Below are positions 1 through 11,900 of a DNA stretch of 64,000 bases, piece after piece. Positions within the stretch are counted from its first letter, which is position 1. The number at the start of each line of letters is the position of its first letter. A program made the translations under genes and the position numbers. The notes under the pieces were generated by a model. That model was given only the letters and a program-made list of their open reading frames with translations, was not told where the DNA came from and searched no databases. Source of the stretch: Marsupella aquatica (taxonomy: Eukaryota > Marchantiophyta); assembly GCA_973895155.1 (NCBI GenBank), contig OZ316895.1:12958001-13022000 (forward strand). The letters run 5' to 3'.

Positions 1-827
1 CTGGTGTGGTGGTAGGAACGGATCCATCGGCCTCTTCGCCACGCCAAAGTCGAAGTTTCTGTTTGCCAGTCTTTAGCTGCTTCTTGCTGCTGAACAAACG
101 CAACGTTGCTCCTCCTATTGCCACTTCTTGCCTTGGATGAGACACGTCCCATACCTGACATCAGTCCAACCAAAAAGATGACTTCAGCAAGATAATTTGT
201 TCAGTCTGAAAGACACAGATTGATGAATACATGTGAGGACCACAAACGGGTAAAATACAAAGCAATATTTTCATTTCTTCAATGGAATTGCTGAAAAAGC
301 TCACCGTGAGCGCAAGCTGTGCGTTGGCAGTCAAATCTCGGTACTTGGCACTCAAAGTGACAAGTTCATTCCAACGGCACGGCTTCTCTATCGAGGCGAG
401 CCTACAGCAATTTCACACCATCAAAGTTTACCCACAGCTCCAATACTCCCGATGGAAAGGACAGAATCACCTAGCTACCAAAACACCAATCCGAGGAGAG
501 GTTTTCGTACCTTGTCCTCGTCGGTAATCCAAACAAAACCCCATCGATATACAAAGTGCACTCCACGTAGAGTTCCGGGACAGACTTCCGAATATCCAAG
601 TCTGACCACCATCAGAACAATCAGCATTCTGCCGTCAGTCATTTGTCTTGCGCGAAAGCTTGAAACTCGTACAAATTACAAATGACCTATTTTTATCAAT
701 TGAGACGGAAAGTAGAACAACCTGAAACAGTATTAGAAGGCGGCTCTCCGTCCAAAGCTTCGATCCGGAAAGTCACCGGAAGATTGATGTCACAGGACAG
801 GAAGAATCTGAACTCGTTTGAGCTCAT
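1..827 (-). CDS. VPS34: VPS34 class III phosphatidylinositol 3-kinase, N-terminal part (3' end off the window)
   Basis: VPS34 phosphorylates phosphatidylinositol to PI3P on endosomal and autophagic membranes. Four coding exons can be joined on the minus strand: 827-722, 601-511, 401-305 and 154-1, with GT-AG introns and matching phases. The ATG at 827-825 opens MSSNEFRFFLSCDINLPVTF. The spliced product then runs through PELYVECTLYIDG, FGLPTRTR, KYRDLTANAQLALT, VWDVS and TGKQKLRLW to EADGSVPTTTP, which is the N-terminal C2-domain region of plant VPS34 almost motif for motif. About 149 residues are present. The helical and kinase domains must lie beyond base 1. I see no frameshift or internal stop. 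The exon joins were not confirmed by transcripts, but each restores the family sequence exactly at the boundary. Confidence 0.93.
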
Positions 828-1620
828 TTTGCCTGGTCTGCCCTGTCGCCCTTAAATAAAAGTTCACTTTTCTCTGCAACACAAACATCATTTGAAATCA
901 TTGAGCCAATTGCAATCTAATACCTGTAAGCAGCGTTTCCATCATAAAAGAACTTCAAGGCCAAACAAACCCGACGCCCCCATTTGACCAAGGAGGCAAT
1001 TGCACAGACTGTCCATCCTACAGAGGAGAATTTGCCTCAAACGTTTTTCATTGCGCAGATGAGATTTGAGTTCAATTGTGCACGAGTTATCAAATCCCGA
1101 AAATTATTTTCCGCAGATACGGTACTACTAGGTGCGTTCCATATCGCAGTGATCCGAGCATTCCAAGTAACGACGTCTACGCCACATAACAACGAACGAA
1201 GGAAGCTGTTGCATCTCTATCCTCCTACCAATGTCCACGCCATATAATGAACAGCGAAGGAAGCGTTTGTGTGGCTAAAAGCAACTCGACGTACAGAGGT
1301 CACTCGAAAAGAAAAGGTCGCCAATCCACGCAAAACGGCAGTCTTACCTCCTCCGACACGAAACGACTATTCCATCCGAAACGAACGTTGCTATCGATCA
1401 AAACGTCGAATTGGAACGGGCTGCGAAACATATTTGATTCTCAACACAGAGTAGTACTAGTCTGGGCACCTCCAAGCAACCCAGACTGCTCAAAGCCTGC
1501 CTTCTTCTTTCCGCAGCAGAGCTCATGTCCGAGAGCCCCTGTCGAACCTCCAATTCTTCCAATCTATCAGTCAATCCACCTACCTATCGAACATTAAATC
1601 GATTCTAGTCGAAGTAGAGG
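828..1620 (-). promoter_or_regulatory. VPS34 5' leader with probable leader intron
   Basis: On the minus strand a pyrimidine-rich acceptor ending TTGCAG lies at 874, giving a 46-base leader upstream of the VPS34 ATG. A good donor (GGAG then gtaag) lies at 1347. Together they predict a 474-base intron (1347-874) within the 5' untranslated region, with a first noncoding exon above 1347. This is inferred from splice consensus only. The plus-strand reading frames in this stretch look non-coding. Confidence 0.45.
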
Positions 1621-2086
1621 AATATCGAAGGAGGCAATGATCCAATAACCTATTCGAGGAGGCTTTTCGCTTCGCTCGGCTTTTCAATTCAGCATCATTC
1701 TGTTCCGCTGACTCGTAACATTGGGGAAATTGAACTGGAAAATTGACACACTAATTGGAGCGAAGGTTTTCTTCAGGATCCCGTCACTGTGTTGTGGGTC
1801 ACGCGACCGAGCTACAATTCTCATTACTACGGCACACATTTATTCAGCCGTTCCACATTTACTACAGTTGCTTCTTAGTTTGCTCTTTGTCATGTTTTTG
1901 CCTTTACTTGCTATGCACATTTCCATGTGAGCTTTCTTTCCTTGACTTGCAATGCACATTTACACACTTTACTACCTGTCTTCCTCACACTCTTGCTCCA
2001 ACACATGGTGCTCTCTTCAAATAGTGGGCCATGGGCACACTTTGCCTCAAACCCATGATTGGTGCTCTCTTCCAAGAGTGGGGCAT
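1621..2086. other. Intergenic, no recognised feature
   Basis: No gene, RNA or repeat that I can support was seen here. Short variants of the gtgctctcttc/aatagtggg(c) phrase near 2009-2085 look like diverged precursors of the tandem repeat that follows. Confidence 0.5.
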
Positions 2087-2299
2087 GGGGAGCTCTATTC
2101 AAGACAATTAGTGAGCTTTAAATAATGGGCCTCTCTACCCAAATAGTGTGCCTTCCTGGGGAGCTCTATTCAAGACAATTAGTGTGCTTTAAATGATGTG
2201 CCTCTCTACTCAAATAGTGTGCCCTCCTGGGGAGCTCTATTCCAATAGTGTGCCTCTCTATTGAAAGTGTGCCCTGGAGTTATAGTTGAGTTCGCATTA
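2087..2299. repeat. 71-bp tandem repeat, about 2.5 copies
   Basis: The phrase ggggagctctattc starts at 2087, 2158 and 2229, an exact 71-base period. The first two units are nearly identical and the third degenerates after about 25 bases. Confidence 0.85.
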
Positions 2300-2769
2300 T
2301 CTATTTCCATTTTTTGTAGTTGCATGACTTTGTGTTCAAAAATGGTCATTGTGTTCAGATCTTGGCTTTATTAATATGATTAATAAAATTTTGTATTTTT
2401 TGTGCTCAATGTATAATATTGTAGGGTCAAAACTCGAACATATAGCCATGTGTTGTGTAAACAGGCATGTTTGAGTATATTTTTCCAGTCAGAGGACCCA
2501 AAAGTTTCCATTTTTGAACACCATGCCATGACACTATGTTTGGGGACGATGGTAGCCTGAGTACCCTAGTTTTGCTCATTAATTATGGTGAGTATCATGG
2601 TATCCTGTTTCCAGTTACAACCCCTTTAGCTGTGCTTTTGGTACTGTGGGTATCCCTCATGTGTAGGGTTCCCTAAAAATTCATATAAAATCAAAAATTC
2701 CAGAGAAACAAGGGAGAACAGAAAAGACCCTCTCCCTGGTTTTGTAAAGTGGCTCCAAGGGGTGCAAGA
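2300..2769. other. Intergenic, AT-rich
   Basis: No coding frame or RNA gene recognised. The TGTAGGGTTCCC at about 2660 could be the 5' edge of the LTR relic that ends at 3112, but I could not confirm it. Confidence 0.4.
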
Positions 2770-3112
2770 GGGTAATCTTTGTTAAGGATTGCTCTTAGTC
2801 TTGTGACTCATAGGTTACGGTACTTAGACTAACCATAGTTAGAGTCTTAGTTGAGGTTAGGTTAGTCGTGTGTGACCTTGTATATACTAGGGCTAGTGTA
2901 AGCCGCTGGTGTGGGTTGCTTACTTATTGTAACGGAACAACTTGAAGAAGAGGGAGAGCATGTGTGTTCGTCTACTCTTGAAGTAAAGCTTGAGTGTTCG
3001 TGTGGATGTAGCCTTAGAGAAGAGGTGAACCACGTAGAGATTGTGTCGACTACGTGTGCATGGAATGAGTAATGATTGGATCGTCATGAAGGAAGACGTC
3101 ATAGTTCAACAA
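2770..3112 (+). mobile_element. Solo LTR relic, Copia-type 3' part
   Basis: The stretch carries a phrase typical of plant Copia LTR R-U5 regions (GTGGATGTAGCC followed by GAGGTGAACCACGTAGAGAT) and ends in TTCAACA at 3112, as LTRs often do. Its parts match, in the opposite orientation, the LTR at 45341-45660: GTCTTGTGACTCAT, the GTTAG/CTAAC phrases, GGGAGAGC and GTGAACCACGTA. No gag or pol follows, so it is best read as a solo or truncated LTR. The left boundary is uncertain. Confidence 0.6.
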
Positions 3113-3130
3113 TCTTTGAAAAAATAATTA

Positions 3131-3950
3131 AATATTCAGTGTGGTAATTGTAGTTTCTACGGTTGCGACCACTGCTTTTCAGCCATGGCGGAGCTCTCTT
3201 TGTGGCCGCCGACTTCTCTTCCTCTGTCTGCTTCGTCTCGTCTGTGTCCATTGGCTCCTGTTATATTGCGGAGATTTTCTGGAAGGGGGAAAGTACAGTA
3301 GGTATGGATGGGTTCTTTTGTGTACATCCGACGGAGCCCAGTTGATGAGTCTTGTGCTCTCGTTATTGTGTGGGAGTCTAGTTTAGTGGCAACTACACCA
3401 TGTCTGAACGATGTTACAGCAAAACTTTCCAAGGATCTTGAATGATTTCCTTGATGTTGAATGAGCTGTGACATTGATGTCGAATGAATGTAGCGCACCT
3501 AGTTTCTGTTCGAAGGTAGTGTTGGGTCCTGGTTTGGACGCGGAGCTGTACTCGCTTTTGCACAACTCTTGCGACTTTGAACGAGAAATGTTGAACGAAA
3601 GATGTGACACAATTTCCTTAGATTGCAATCTCTTAGTGCGCTAGTCGAGGCCTGGAACTGCTCCATGTGTTTTGAGCCTAATGGGATTTACCATTCTCTC
3701 TGTACTTGTGAGAGGCAAGCTGCGTCGCTGATCATGGCACCTTACTGAGATGTAAAGTATTTCGTAGTGCTGATTGGAAGTGAAGATTCATACCTTTCTC
3801 CCAATGATGAACCTTGATTCCAACTTCAAATCTATGGATTGCTTGTTCTGATCCATCCAGCACTGTCATAGCTAGTCAAGTAGTAGTAGGTGAACTCAAT
3901 ACTTTTAATGTAAAAATAATAATAATAAATAATAATAATATTCAGTGTGG
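3131..3950 (+). mobile_element. Probable retroposed insertion with A-rich tail and 14-bp target-site duplication
   Basis: The 14-mer AATATTCAGTGTGG occurs at 3131-3144 and again at 3937-3950. Between the copies lie about 790 bases that are more GC-rich at the left end and finish in an A-rich (AAT)n tract at 3909-3940, directly before the second copy. A body, an A-rich 3' tail and flanking direct repeats together suggest target-primed retroposition (LINE machinery). An ATG at 3185 opens a 38-codon frame beginning MAELSLWPPTSLPLS, ending at 3301. This could be a captured 5' gene fragment, but I do not recognise it. Confidence 0.5.
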
Positions 3951-4859
3951 CTAATGGTACCTTGTGTCCAGGAAGAGATGTTAAGAATATTCTTTACACA
4001 AATTGCCTAGATTTTTTCCTGCTCATTAGTTTTCACAATATTATTTATCGAGAACCATCAGATTGTCAATACTGGACCCTGTGGCAGCCATTTTTTCTTG
4101 TTTATAAACATTACCCAAGATTGCTAACTGGCTACGAGTTTACCCTACAGACAAGCACCGGTCTGGTTATAAAGTATTTTCTTTCAATTATACATTACTC
4201 TCTGACTCTTGTAGAGTATTTCTTGGCCAACACTCCCCCATAGTGCATTCGGTGGTGGATAATGAAACATCATGTTTTAAATTTCAGCCTGAGTATCATT
4301 AGCGTGCCTGTTTGGTAAGTGATTGGCAAATTTTAGCCCACAAAAAAATGGCTGCCCTGTGGTGTGGTGGGAAACTAGAGAATGAGAGCCGCCCACCCCC
4401 CCCCCCCACAAAAAAAAAGAGTGACGCGTGATATATGGAACGCAGCTTTTTAACCAATGTACCAGTGACAAACCTGTGAGCTCGCAGATGTTTCGACCCA
4501 CCTATGGCGTTGCCTGGATACTGAAATCCGAACTACAACATAGCCTCGAGTTTTCAAGTCGTAGATCAAGCTGGAGAGTCTCTGCTCTATCTGGGCTTAG
4601 AGCTCTCCACCATCCCCGTTCTCTGTACAATACGATCCACAACACTTCGAGAGTTCTGATGTTGAGATTGATGCTGTTTACAAACTTGGTACTCTCCATA
4701 CGAACTCTAGTGACGCCTGATCTTCATTGAGAACGTGGAATGAGAAATCTGATGCGAAGGGAAATGAAATGCTAGCAGGATCTGGCTGAAGTGAAAGTGA
4801 GTGCCTTGTAGAATTCTTCTTGCTCGGTGACGTCGTGTCCGGAGAAGGAAGATTCAGGG
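3951..4859. other. Intergenic, upstream flank of the SpoU gene
   Basis: No gene recognised. A C-run followed by an A-run lies at about 4394-4419. The part nearest 4860 is presumably the promoter and 5' leader of the methyltransferase gene, but I see no clear TATA box. Confidence 0.4.
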
Positions 4860-4880
4860 ATGGCGAGAAAGCTCAGCTGA
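4860..4880 (+). promoter_or_regulatory. Short upstream ORF in the SpoU leader
   Basis: ATG at 4860 encodes six residues (MARKLS) and stops at 4880, 43 bases before the main ATG at 4924. If the transcript begins upstream of 4860, this uORF could reduce translation of the main frame. The transcript start is not known. Confidence 0.35.
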
Positions 4881-4923
4881 GTCAAGGACAGGGAGGGGCC
4901 CTTTGGAAGCTCTCCACCCGGCC

Positions 4924-6069
4924 ATGGCGGTGGTTGTTTCCAAGGGGGTTATTCTGCTGAGGAACTCCTCTGTCCCACCGAGGATGAGGTTTTGTCTTGT
5001 GAAGAATTACGATGCCTTTTCTCGTTTGCAAAGCGTCTCCGGATTCACTTGCAGGGCAGAAGAACGGAAGCGTAGAATTAGAGGGGTGCTGAGTTCGAAC
5101 GTTAACGAGGAGGGCGCAGCTGAAAGTCTTCAGCAACGAAGTCTAGATAAACCCCAGAAGGGCTGGACGAGAAAGCAGTCGACGACCCGAGCTCTAGGTC
5201 TAAACAAAGTTGTAAGGTTTAATGGTGGGCAACGCAATCTTTCTGGGGATGATGAGGGAGAGCTTAGAGTGGGTGGGGAAACTGCATCATTAAGGAAGAG
5301 ATGGTTCCCCCACTTGGATGCATTTCAGATAACTGAAGGAACCACAGTGAGCAGTGGAGAAATCATGGAGTTGCTCGATCCATTCTTGTCGGAGGAGAGG
5401 AAGCAGAGAATAGAGACAGTGGTTGACAACCGCACATATTCTGTCTGCACTGTCATAGAGGGCCTACGTGATGCCGGCAACGTCTCTGCCATTTGCAGAA
5501 CAGCTGATGCCATGGGATTTCAGTCAATTCATGTTATTTCCAACTCTGACAAATTGAGATATAAGGAGAACTGTAGAACAAGCACAGGGGCAGAGAAATG
5601 GCTGGATATGGAGAGGTGGGATGATACCCAAGGATGTATAAAAACCCTGAAGGCTAGGGGGTACCGAATTGCAGTAACTCACATTGCAGAGGACACGGTA
5701 TCTATACATGACATGGATTGGACAGTTCCGACAGCAATTGTGCTGGGAAACGAACATAGGGGCATAAGCGAGGAGGCTATAGCTTTATCAGACGTGCGAT
5801 GCAGTATACCCATGGCTGGAATGGTAGAATCTTTCAATGTCTCCGTTGCAGCTGCCATTCTTATGCATCATGCCGTCATAGATAGGATATGCAGACAGGG
5901 ATGTCATGGAGATCTATTAGAAGACGAAAGGCGTACTTTGCTGGCTGATTTCTACATGAGGCACAGAGATGACACTAAGGCCATACTGAAGGAACTAGTG
6001 GACAGGAAAATTGTTAGGGACGGGCCTGAATTGACAGAAACCCAGCTTTGTACCCTTCACAGGTGTTGA
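4924..6069 (+). CDS. SpoU/TrmH-family RNA 2'-O-ribose methyltransferase, probably organelle-targeted
   Basis: This intronless frame encodes 381 residues. The ATG at 4924 sits in a good context (GGCC before it); the open frame further left has only a TTG. SpoU enzymes are SAM-dependent, trefoil-knot methyltransferases acting on the 2'-hydroxyl of tRNA or rRNA nucleosides. The three family motifs are clear: motif 1 NVSAICRTADAMGF at about 185-198 with the catalytic Arg; motif 2 IVLGNEHRGIS at about 272-282; motif 3 IPMAGMVESFNVSVAAAI at about 295-312. About 140 residues precede the domain. They are basic and Ser-rich at the start (MAVVVSKGVILLRNSS), consistent with a plastid or mitochondrial transit peptide. 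It resembles the plant nuclear SpoU family; the RNA target cannot be told from sequence. Confidence 0.92.
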   Translation: MAVVVSKGVILLRNSSVPPRMRFCLVKNYDAFSRLQSVSGFTCRAEERKRRIRGVLSSNVNEEGAAESLQQRSLDKPQKGWTRKQSTTRALGLNKVVRFNGGQRNLSGDDEGELRVGGETASLRKRWFPHLDAFQITEGTTVSSGEIMELLDPFLSEERKQRIETVVDNRTYSVCTVIEGLRDAGNVSAICRTADAMGFQSIHVISNSDKLRYKENCRTSTGAEKWLDMERWDDTQGCIKTLKARGYRIAVTHIAEDTVSIHDMDWTVPTAIVLGNEHRGISEEAIALSDVRCSIPMAGMVESFNVSVAAAILMHHAVIDRICRQGCHGDLLEDERRTLLADFYMRHRDDTKAILKELVDRKIVRDGPELTETQLCTLHRC

Positions 6070-7554
6070 GAACAAGTACGTGAGATAGGAAGTATCTACC
6101 TGTCTTTAGGTATTTCTCAAGGAGAGGTGCTGAGAAATTGTATTGTAGATGCGAAGTTTGTGCCTTCCACCTAACACCGTCCTGCCAGTAATGAAAGCCA
6201 CTCGGATTCTGCAATTAAATTTGCCAATTCGAGCTCTTCTGTTTGAGAGCTAATGGGTTCTGGGGATATATCGTCGGGTAAAAAACCTACCCATGGCAAA
6301 GTTTGTGTGCATCATCCGCTGTTTCAATTGCTGGAGAAAGAATTGTATGATGAATGAAAGTTATGCATTGGTTTGATGAATAATGATATGTGCAGGATCT
6401 TAAGTACCCTCAAAGATAGGTGCTGAGATAATATGTGTTTGAGGTGGGGAGTACGTGCTTGTATGTATGATGCACCGAAAGGTCTTGCAGGGTAATCTGC
6501 AAAAAACCACCCCTGCACTTTTTGTATTGAGGAGGCTTGCATTACGTCCCGTTGGAGGACTCATGATTACGATACACCTCCCAGTTCCTGATCGATTTGA
6601 GAATGACAGCTCTTCATGCACATTCCTTCACCACGATCCCTTAAGAAATGCTTGTGAGGATTCGTGGTTGGATGAGTGCTCATCTCGTGAGTATTAAGCT
6701 AGGGTATTTTGTCAATACTCATTGGTTACGAAAGAGTAGGGAAGATTACTGGCCGCTGACAAGTTCAGGCATATGTTTTACGAAACTAGTTTCACCGTAA
6801 ACATCTTTGGTAACTGAAGGGCATGGCAGATCAAAGAACAAAGGAAAAGGAATCGAGAAAAATGTGATTTTGTGACTCGTTGCAGCCGTTCGGGAGTTGC
6901 AGGCTTTGAGGTGTGTCCTATCAGCAAACTGTCACCATCAAGATGCGGGTAGAACACTCTCGTGATCCTGGTGAAGAAACCATCTGAGGCTCTTAGTCAA
7001 ATTAGAGTATTACTCATGCAGAAGATTGAAGGCGCATATTGAACACGTTCCATAAACTTGAAGAGTTTTTTAAGTACAGGTTGGAGTTGATTTGTTCATT
7101 TGAAATGGTTGAGAAAGGTAAGGAAGTGCACCTTCTTCCCTGGCAAAATGGAAAAAAAATTGGATTCCAGATCTGGTTCCCCTTCCTGAGCTTTTGGCAC
7201 CATACTTTGACCCCGATTGCTTCGTGAGAAAAATCACTGGATGGGCAGATAAACGTATCTCCCATTGCGATATCAATGCTTGGTTTGGGTTTGTCTGTAA
7301 CTGTTTGAAGAAGGGATTCGTGGAGTTTCTGCAATTTCGAAGACGATTTGTTTTGTGTCATATCATTATAACAAGTCAAACAATGTAATGATCTAGATGG
7401 ATTATCGACGCTTTGTGCTAAAATCAAAGTTAAAGGGGTTTTAGTGAACCTCTTCAAGGAGAGTTAGCTGCATGGTAGATCTTCCCCTTGGATGATAGAG
7501 TACGTCTGGTTCTATTGATGACGAAAGAAGCACATCAATTAAGTTTGTGATATG
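6070..7554. other. Intergenic, 3' flank of SpoU gene
   Basis: The first few hundred bases are presumably 3' untranslated region. No further gene, RNA or strong repeat was recognised. Open frames here (for example minus strand 7014-7457) show no family motif or splice structure. Confidence 0.45.
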
Positions 7555-7800
7555 ATAGATCTTCCAGTTGGATGTCTTGTAAAGATGAATCTACTCCTCT
7601 GGCACATCCTCAAAACTAGGTCATTACAATTAAACTCAATTTTTTGGGGAATGTGGTCCTTGGGGGTTTTCATATACCAACATTGTGGTCCATGGGAGAA
7701 TCATTTTCTTGGGTGCACTCTTGCAATGAAGAGCCGCTCCTTTTGAGGGCTAATGTGTAGAGTGAAGCCTCTAGATTGTAATTCTCAATAAAAACAAAAC
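7555..7800. repeat. Dispersed repeat, copy A
   Basis: Bases 7625-7710 (AATTAAACTCAA, GGGAATGTGG, TTGTGGTCCATGGG) match the reverse complement of about 41215-41305. The phrase TAGAGTGAAGCCTCTAGA at 7756 recurs in the same orientation near 41830. This marks an interspersed element family without coding sequence. Boundaries are approximate. Confidence 0.55.
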
Positions 7801-8689
7801 ATGAAAGTAGAGTAGACAAAAAAACAAAGATGGTGCAAAATAAACAGAAAGAGTGTATAATCATTTTTATTGCAGGATGTTTTATTGTTTTGGTCTTGCT
7901 TCCTGTTCCAGGACTTAGGGGGGCCATAATCAAATTTAGAGTGGGAGTGAAAAATGGGGATGGAGTAGTGCCATGAGTAGTGCATCACATTTGAAAATAG
8001 GGCCACCTGTGAAGAGAGTTGATGGATTAGGGAGGCCGCCTGTGATGAGGTCAACTATTGTCATTGAGGGTCAAGAGCTATGGTGAAACTAGAAGCTTTG
8101 GTCAGCTGCTATCAAATCAAGGGTCAACATTGTTTTATCCGCATCTCTATTCATCTCCATTCAAATTCAAAGAACTGGTAATTGTAATTGGGCTAGTTAA
8201 ATGTAGAAAAACACTGGATCAGTGTGATGTTCAAATTACCGTGGGGAAAAAGGAGGAAAAGGGGGAAAAGGGGGAAAGGTTGGAAAGTGCAGTATAATAA
8301 GTAAATGTATATAAGGAATAGGTTTACAGTAGATGGAAAGATGGAATTGCGCTTTTTGTCGTGTAAAAGTGAAGAGTCTGCAGCTGAAGAAAAAAGCGAT
8401 CGAATCGTGAATCAACCAATGCCTTGATCCTCGTGTCCTGTCCTCCTGGCGATGGTTTCCAATTGTGACTAGACAAGTGTATTCCCCCCCGTTTTGGTCC
8501 ACATGTTCAAATCCAAACTCAGCCGCAGCTCCGCACAACTGCCTACGCCATCAATCAGCCTCGCCCATCTGGTGGCCTCGTTTATCTGGAAGCTGCGACA
8601 ATCGCTGTTTGGCGATCCGACCCATCGATTCGGAGCTGAGCTTCTTCAATTTCGGTTTGCCCTTTTGCTTTGCTTTGCTTTGTGGCTGC
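7801..8689. other. Intergenic, upstream of PTOX
   Basis: No gene recognised. A purine-only stretch of repeated GGGGAAAA/GGAAAAG lies at about 8242-8285. The 126-codon plus frame at 8465-8845 has no ATG near its start and no family features. Confidence 0.4.
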
Positions 8690-8992
8690 AGTGATGCTCA
8701 GTGCTCTGATGTTCTTGAATTCTTGGACGAGCAGTTGAGGTTCAGCTTTTCTCGATCACCAATCTTGCATTGCGGCAGCGCTTCTTCTCCTGGTCGCTTT
8801 GACGATTGTGTTTGGGATCCCACCGATGTCAAACTGACCGTCTAGCAGTCCAGATTGCCTTTGGTTGGCGGCTTGCGACGCAGGTTCACTGATGTTCAGT
8901 CCTCTGATGCTCTTGAATATATTGTTGGATGAGCAATTGAGCTTCAGCTTCGATTGATCAATTATCGGATTGCAGGTCTTTGTGTGTTCGGG
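8690..8992 (+). promoter_or_regulatory. PTOX 5' leader with an internal duplication
   Basis: Two related segments of about 70-85 bases start at 8690 and 8888, offset 198. Both carry TGATG(C/T)TCAGT(G/C)CTCTGATG and GAGCA(G/A)TTGAG(G/C)TTCAGCTT. An acceptor-like ATTGCAG ends at 8975, just before the ATG at 8993, so part of this stretch may be a leader intron. Not confirmed. Confidence 0.4.
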
Positions 8993-11900
8993 ATGGGGAT
9001 CCCAGGCGTCTTAGCGGGTGCGGGTTTTCCGACGGGTTGTGCATCTCCTCGCTCGCCACTCTCTGTCAATTCCGCGCCATCTGCAATTTGTTCTCCATCA
9101 TCTACGTCGTCTGCTTCCTCCTCTTCATGCGATCGGAGGAGATCGTCCTTGTCGTCATCGACGTCTTTTGGTGGGGCTTCAGGGACAAGTTTGCTCTTGA
9201 AGCGCAATCCCAATGCCGCTTGTGGAGCCCCGAGGAAGCTTAGGAATAGGACGAGATTCCATGACGCTGTGGATCTGCGACTCGTGGTCTGCTTGGCTCA
9301 GGAGAGCGGCACGCTGAGCAAGGAGCCAGCCGCCGGCGGGGCGGATGACAGCGCTGTGCGGTCACAGGGTGCAGCGATAATATATGAAGACGACTCAATT
9401 CGCGCTGAGAAGAAGGTCGTTGGACAGGATGACGACGGGCAAGGGTCCGCCGCGGAGCCATCACGGCCGAAGAGGATTGATTTTAATTATGGATTCCAGG
9501 CGAAATTCCTGAGAACCGGCCCTACCGTTCCTGGGAATGTGTTCAAACTCGCCTTTGAGAATTTCGGACGAGAATGGCGGGTACGTCAACGATACTCATT
9601 CATTTCTTTCCCTTATCCTTCTCCTCTGTGTGGATTGAAACTCTTGCAAAATCTCCGATCCACTATTTACAAGTTTTTTGTTCCTAGCTGTTAGTTTCTA
9701 TAAGGGAATTCTGCGGTAGTTCGGAAGTCGAGCATATAACTTTCACTCGCAAGTCCAATCCCAGAGCCCCAAACGAGCATTTTTCTTGTAATGACGCTCA
9801 AGAGTACGTCGCGGTCCGAGTACGCGTATTGCTGGAGGTCTACAGTTCGTTATCTGCTGATAATAATTATGGGATCACTGCCATCAGCTGGCAGAGATTC
9901 GACTGGATGTTAAATAGGTCGCGATAGCCTGCAGTAAGTTCTTCAAGATTTAAGCTCTACCGTTCCGGATTGAAAGAGTGGTCGGAACTCATTGTCCACG
10001 AGTCAGATGGGAAGTCACTGCAAATAGCGTTCATGATAGAGCAATTGTTCACTCGTAGTTTTCAAGTATTTGTCCTTGACTACTGGAGGATGTTCTCGAT
10101 CAAATTGGATCATTCCCTGTATCTGATTATAATTTGTTGGTTAATTGCGTTCTAATAATCAGCGTATGGTCGCCGAAATATCGTTACGAGGTAATATGAA
10201 TTCATCGTCTTGTCCACTCAGACTGATAGCTGATGTATGTGCAGGCGCTCCGGCGGAGCTATTTGTTTCGAGAGCTGAAGACTATTAATAGTGAGTTTGA
10301 ATACCCGATGTTTATCATTGAACGAGGTTTTATTCCTTTGCACCGTGGAACACGGAAAAAAAATGATGTGAAGAAAATTCCGGATGGGTTCTCGTCCTCA
10401 ATGGCTGGGCACCTATATCAGATCCTCTGTGCAGCTTGCTGCTAGAAGATTGGAACTGTTATTTTAGTGATCGTAGAGGCAGTTGTCTCTGGCTAGAATT
10501 GCTAGAATTAAAGGATTTATGAAGCTTAAGGCTTGCCAGTCCTAGTAATCCAGGTTGTGCGGCTAAAGATGGTTATGTCCTGGGATTAGAATGCGCTCGT
10601 GTACTTTTCACAATCCTGCTCTGGTTGAATGTATTTGTTTTTGAGGATTCAGATGAAGAACCTGATGGAAAACTTTACACTGTGTCTGTGTCTTGCTAAT
10701 GCGCAGTGTCAGAGTTCGACGGAAATGCACTGGGTTTGATAGGAGCATATACAGGACGCGGTTTTGTCCTTTTCCTGAGGGGCCTAGATAAGTTTTTGAC
10801 ACTCTACGATGGTTTACAAGAGATTAAGCCGGTTCAGGAGGTACGTGAAATTCCGACTTCGCATTCGATTTTTCATTTACTCGAAAGCTTATTAACGTGA
10901 ACCTTAATTGATGTCCTTTGGACCTCTCGTGTTTCATCCTGGATATTGGTCCCTTTTCACTGTGAAGGATGCAAATGAAGAGCGAGATGAGTTGAGGGAA
11001 AAACTGAAGACGTTGGTGCTATCCAATGATGCGGTGTGGGATAGGGAGCGTAGTCGACCTGCAGTGGAGGCTCCCTGGTGGATTCTTGGTCCTTACTACT
11101 TCCTGTGCCTGGTAAGATTTTGGAATCATTTTTGGATAATTTCGCTACACCAGTGTGGAAGTCAAAATCAAAGTAGTCGTGGATGAAACTCGCGACAGAC
11201 TTGGAGTTCTTCCCAATCTGATGTGAAGCAAATAAGTTGATCCGAGATTCTTTATAAATCGCTGTATCTGTTAAAATTCTCGATTGTATCAGGTTTGCCA
11301 CATAAGAAGATGCGATGCGCATCACTATAATGGTTAATCCTCCCTGAAAGATTCAATCGAGTTGAACCGGAACCGGCTGACTTTGAAGTTTAAGGAATGG
11401 TGCGCGGTACAAGATCATTGTCGGAAAATCACCTTTTAGTCTCGTCCTTGAATATCTCAATAACTTGTTGCATTCTTGCAGATGCTAGACGTGATATTCA
11501 ACAACAGACCCATCCAGCGATTCTGGTTTCTAGAGACTGTTGCACGAATGCCCTATTTTTCATACATTTCTATGCTCCATCTCTACGAAACTCTTGGATG
11601 GTAGGTCATGTCGGCAGACGTTCTGGATGCAGTTCTCTTTTGAATCGATTTGTGATATATGTTCTTCCCACCACTCTTGCTTGTATCTCATTTCTAATCT
11701 TAATTTTCTCGTTGTCTGGTCATCTCTAGTTGATGTTTTAATCTAGCAGGTCCCATATGGTAGAAGGCTAGTCAGAACTATTTCGGTAGTCCAAATTTGA
11801 ATAGGACACCAAAGTTGGTTGGTATACATGTTGATTATGCTATTTCCCATAGACGTCTTCTAGGCCATTCTAGCAACCCGGTTTTGCTCATTGTGTCCAA

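Noticed and set aside
984-1597. Plus-strand frames of 87 and 116 codons opposite the VPS34 leader
   Set aside because: No domain, no splice structure, and they overlap the better supported VPS34 leader on the other strand.
8465-8845. 126-codon plus frame before PTOX
   Set aside because: Composition looks random, it contains the leader duplication, and no motif is seen.
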